Shown: in pieces, positions 60,440 through 64,000 of the stretch
How positions within the stretch are numbered: position 1 is the first letter of the stretch
How the letters are laid out: each line of letters starts with the position of its first letter
The notes under the pieces: model-generated
The model's database searches: none
Told to the model about the DNA's origin: nothing
What the model saw: only the letters and a program-made list of their open reading frames with translations
Made by a program: the position numbers and the translations under genes
Assembly: GCA_003342815.1 (NCBI GenBank)
Contig: PTEX01000003.1
Location: 3,279,582-3,343,581, forward strand
Direction of reading: 5' to 3'
DNA length: 64,000 nt
Origin: Eudromia elegans
Taxonomy: Eukaryota; Chordata; Aves; Tinamiformes; Tinamidae

Positions 60440-61641
60440 CCTTTTTTTAAAAATCTAAGTATTTGCTTTTTTAAGAACTTAAACAAAACTAGTAATTTCT
60501 TTGGTTAATAGTTACCCTATTTTGCCACAATTGCGCTGTTCTGAAAAGGAAGAAGCAATAAAAATTTCTGTCATTAGGGTGGAAAAGAGATTCTGCAAGG
60601 AGGGAAACGTAAGCTGGGAAGATAGTACAGTACTGATATAAAAGCTACACACACCTAGGCGTTCATGTAATGTATTTCAGTAAGCAAAGTCCCTCCTCTG
60701 TGTGTAAAAGACTACACAGTTAAAAAGTTAAAAGCAAAGTCTATTTAATAGCCTCTTAACCAATGCAGAGGCTTCACTGGCTGCAGCTCTTAACTGCAAG
60801 CGGTTTTCCTTGCGATTTTTCTGGCTGGCACGTTGCTTTCTCTCATTGCCTTGGCTGGTTTGTCCCTCTGGAGCGCCTTGTGGCTATGCAGGTGGAGGAG
60901 CCCATAGCAGTGTCCCCAGGGGCAGCCAGGGGGACAGCCCGTGCCCCTGTGCCCGGCGTCACTGCAGTTGGCATTAATGGCTCCTAATTTCCATGTGGGC
61001 GCATCATCCATTAGTGCTCTGGACGAAGGACTGCTGACAGAGGGTGAAAAATAGCGGGCAGGGAAAGTGAGCTCTAGGCTAGCAAAGGGAAAGAAGCAGA
61101 CAGAAGCCGGGAGTTAAGGGAGAGACTGATGTAATGAATGAGTTTAGAAAGGGTAGGTTCAAAAAGAAAGAGTTCTAGTAAGTAATTTTGACCAGAAAAA
61201 TAAAAAAATAAAAAAAAGGAGGTTGAGGCACAGGGTGCAAGGCCAAAAAAAAAGCCAGCAGGAAGAAAGCAGGATGGGAGTTCAGGCGACATGAGGCATG
61301 GGAGGCAGGGTCTGTGTGGACGAGGAGGACGATGAGCACCCACGCTCCTGGAGGGAACAAGCAGCAGAGCAGCGAGGAGAAGCTGGAGGAAAAATCAAGG
61401 GAGGAGGGAGAAACAGTACCAAAAATAATGCATTTTGATATGATAAACTCCAAAGGACTGGACTTATTCCCTTGGTGTTCCCGTCGGTGCAAGCCAAACT
61501 TGTGTCACTCTCCTGGGGAACTGCTGTACTATGTCCCGCTTCGATCAGGGCTTGCCTGGCCTGCTGGTGACACGGGGATGGGCCATGGCAGAGCCAGCAA
61601 AGCCATATGGTGTGAGGAGTGCTTATCTGGGGCAGGCAGAG

Positions 61642-61659
61642 TGCTGCTGCTGCTGCTGC
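61642..61659. repeat. (TGC)6 trinucleotide repeat
   Basis: Six TGC (CTG/CAG-class) units in non-coding DNA. Confidence 0.85.
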
Positions 61660-62228
61660 ACTGTAGGAATCGTGCCCTCGGAGAGCGTTGCGCACGTGGG
61701 CTGCGCTGAGCAGCTCTACCCTCTGCTGCGGACAGCACTCGCTCCAGCAGCTCGCATGAGCAGAGCGCGCCGGCAGACAAGACCTCCAGGAGGAGGAGGT
61801 TTTTGCCTCGTTTGTCCCCGGGTCAGAGAATTTAACCACAGCAGATCTTATCATCTGCTCTTTGGGGCTTTTTTTTCCAAAAAATATTTAATGCAGATCA
61901 TCCTTCTTCCTCTTGCCCCGTTACAGTTCCTTGTTACCTCTGACACAGCAGAAGGTGCAGATGACCAGAGCCAGCAAAGGAGGAGGCAGGGGAAAAAAAG
62001 GTGCAGGAGAAGGGGAGATGGGAGATGTAAGAACATGCAGGAGCAGGAGGAAGGTGATTTGGGACACTTCAGAAGCTGCAGACGTATTCTGCTGTATGCT
62101 CCAGGCCAGAGCAGAGCTCTAGAGGAGTGGAAGATTCTTTATACACGTTTATACAAATAGCAGTAACAAGGATATTACCGTATTTAGCATTTGCATTGTG
62201 GAATTTGATGTGGCAATTTATGGCTATT

Positions 62229-62252
62229 AAAAAAAAAAAAAAAAAAAAAAAA
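62229..62252. repeat. Poly(A) run of 24
   Basis: An uninterrupted 24-A run, followed 70 bases later by a TA dinucleotide repeat. No retrotransposon body is recognisable beside it. Confidence 0.9.
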
Positions 62253-62323
62253 GAGGAGCCCCAGCACCAAGATAGATTTACAGAACCTGTTCCTGTGCAA
62301 AACACGTCTAGAAACAACAAATC

Positions 62324-62344
62324 ATATATATATATATATATATT
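62324..62344. repeat. (TA)n microsatellite
   Basis: About ten TA units. Confidence 0.85.
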
Positions 62345-63299
62345 TTAACATACTCTTTGCTACTTTCTCTGAAACGTCCCAGTGAGAGGTGATATTTTAA
62401 ACAAGAATGGAAAATGTCAGTGCCATAGGAAAGGACGCTGATATTGAAGAGATATTAAATCATCCTCTGACATTAAGATTATAGCTACTGTTTTAAATTT
62501 AAAAAACAATCAAGGGACCTACTGCTAAACTTGCTTGTCACTGCCTGGCTCCAGCTCTTCAGCCTTTGTTCTGTCCTCTGAACTTTTGAAATCCCAGGAA
62601 GATAAATTTACAGGCTGCGTCCGCGCAGTGGGAAGATTATTAAACGAGAAACCCCAAACAATTAAGTAAAACCTTAGGTACATGTAATCGTTTTAATTTT
62701 GCCTTTGATAGAGTTCATCTGATCAAGTTTTTTCCCAACTGCACGTAGAGTTTGGCTTGGGCCAAGCAGAATCAGCCCATATGGATCCTGACAGGGGTGT
62801 TTACTCGAGTGGAGTTATCCCAGCCTCCCTGTGCGCGCCTGGCGCTGGGAACAAGCAACGAGGGACGCAGAAGGGCCTGGGGACAGGAACTGCAAGAACA
62901 ATACAGATAGAGAAACTGGAGGAAATGACCACTGGGAGAACAGGAATGCACTGGGAGTAGCAGAATAAGTCGGATGGGGAGAAATCAGATATTGGGAAGA
63001 TGCCCACAACAGGGCAGTGCGAGATGTTCGTACCGGCAGAGCAGCAAGTGTTGCTGGCTGCAGAGACTTGTTTTCCCTTGCCCATCTTGCAGGCCTAGCG
63101 CGGATGGAGAGACAGGCCTTGTCTGTGAAATGTGGGCAGTGCCTGAGACCTCCTTGCCTGCTGCTGTCCGCTGCGGTGGACACTCACCCGCCCGACCTGT
63201 CCTGACTCAGAGCGGGGCTTTTCTGCAGGGTCCTGTCCCCTCCCTGCACTGCTGGTGGGGCCGTAACCTTCTGCAGAGGTAACAGAGAGACCAAAGGAG

Positions 63300-64000
63300 C
63301 AGCCCCAAGGAGTGAGGCAGCCGCTCCTGCACCTCCAACCCAAGCGCAGGGCGAGCGCCGCTGCGTTTGGCTCGGCACCCACTAACAGGGTTCAGGGCAC
63401 GCGCTCGCCACAGGGCTGCGAGTGGGGAGGCTGCAGCCCTGCAAGGCTGCCTGTGCCCGGCGAGACCCGTCCCTGCCACTGGCCGACCGCCCCTTGGCCT
63501 GTGCTGGGGCGCAGGGACCTGCCCTCCCGCGCACCCACCAAGTCGAGGCCCCACAGCACAGCTCCCTCCTACTTTGCTAACTGGGCAGAAGAAGTAGTAG
63601 GGCCGGGTGTTGGCAGGGAGGCGGGTAGAAGGAGTCCTGAGACTAGAAAAAAAAAGGAGTAGAAGTATAAATAATAAATAAAATAAAAATAAAAAATAAA
63701 CAGCAGGTCCCCAAGCCCTCCAGATGTTGTGGGGAGGTGCTGGTGCCCCCGCAAGCGGGGCTAGAGCTGGGGAAGGCTGCAGGCCGAGCCCCCCGGCGGC
63801 AGCTGCGACCAACAGCCCTAGCGCCGCCCGTGCCGTCGGGGCGGCGGGTGGAGAAGAAGCGTTCGAGGGGGCGAGAGGGCGGGCAGGGGGGCCGGGCTGC
63901 AGCCGGAGCGGGGCCTGCGGCGCTGCGCGGGTCCCGGGGCGCTGCGCGGGGCTCAGGGCGCTGCGCGGGGGTCGGGGCGCTGCTCGGGTCCCGGGGCGCT
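63300..64000. promoter_or_regulatory. CpG island running off the right edge
   Basis: CpG density rises from about 63,300 and becomes extreme after 63,780. An A/T-rich ATAAATAAAATAAAAAT run at 63,664-63,698 interrupts it. It may be the edge of a promoter island for a gene beyond the window. No coding exon is recognised. Confidence 0.5.
63918..64000. repeat. GC-rich minisatellite, unit about 20 bases
   Basis: GGGCGCTGCGCGGG(G)TC-type units repeat about every 20 bases, at least four times plus a partial, and continue past the window edge. Units differ by small changes (GGTCCC, GGCTCA, GGGTC, one CTGCTC). Confidence 0.85.

Larger units (their letters stand above)
60440..63290. other. Intergenic DNA, no gene seen
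   Basis: Contains (TGC)6 at 61,642-61,659, poly(A) at 62,229-62,252 and a TA repeat at 62,324-62,344. The open frames (up to 209 codons, 61,531-62,160 plus) are unrecognised. Confidence 0.5.

Noticed and set aside
61531-62160. 209-codon plus-strand open frame
   Set aside because: Crosses a CTG repeat, has no recognisable domain, and overlaps an equally long minus-strand frame.
63207-63812. 201-codon minus-strand frame with a phenylalanine/leucine stretch
   Set aside because: The hydrophobic stretch is the reading of an A/T-rich simple repeat (63,664-63,698), not a membrane segment.
1-64000. tRNA, rRNA, snRNA, microRNA, CRISPR, ERV or phage features
   Set aside because: No TTCGA-type tRNA arm in context, no snRNA starts, no spaced direct repeats, and no LTR or retroviral motifs. 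The microRNAs known from VPS13B introns in human lie far downstream of this part of the gene.
1-64000. OSR2, STK3, KCNS2 and other known neighbours
   Set aside because: None of the sequence I remember for these proteins appears in any frame.

Overview
The window looks like a piece of a bird genome, and of a sauropsid in any case. It holds several copies of CR1 LINEs with the avian-style 3' end (the GGTTGGAAGGGACC family motif next to repeated GAATCA-type tails). It has no Alu or recognisable L1, long AT-rich non-coding stretches, and sharp CpG islands. It is not prokaryotic, and I see no operon, CRISPR array or phage.

Left part (1 to about 8,250, minus strand): the 5' end of VPS13B (COH1), the Golgi bridge-like lipid-transfer protein. 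Two coding exons are certain: coding exon 1 (7325-7471, residues 1-49, with the ATG) and coding exon 2 (1039-1182, residues 50-97). Both have consensus splice sites and whole-codon lengths. A non-coding first exon probably lies in the CpG island at about 7,790-8,640. The gene runs off the left edge in its third intron.

The rest (about 8.7-64 kb) has no protein-coding gene I can support. It is an intergenic desert with orphan CpG-rich islands at about 9.3, 21.3-21.8, 23.5-23.8, 26.7, 34.5-34.9, 35.6-36.0, 54.9-55.1, 56.3-57.2, 59.6-60.3 and 63.3-64.0 kb. Between them are AT-rich stretches, CR1 and possibly MIR-like fossils, a 37-copy TTTTA repeat with an unresolved base, and blocks that look like conserved regulatory DNA (28.8-30.2 and 55.3-56.2 kb). 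In human the gene upstream of VPS13B in the same orientation is OSR2, a zinc-finger developmental regulator. No zinc-finger reading frame appears here, so OSR2, if synteny holds, lies beyond the right edge. The islands and AT-rich blocks would then be candidates for its regulatory landscape. That is inference.

I found no clearly new biological system. The best leads are the homeodomain-site-rich block at 55.3-56.2 kb, the orphan islands, the GC-rich-to-polyadenylation-signal segment at 59.4-60.4 kb, and a 95-codon open frame with an acceptor and AATAAA at 13.3-13.6 kb.
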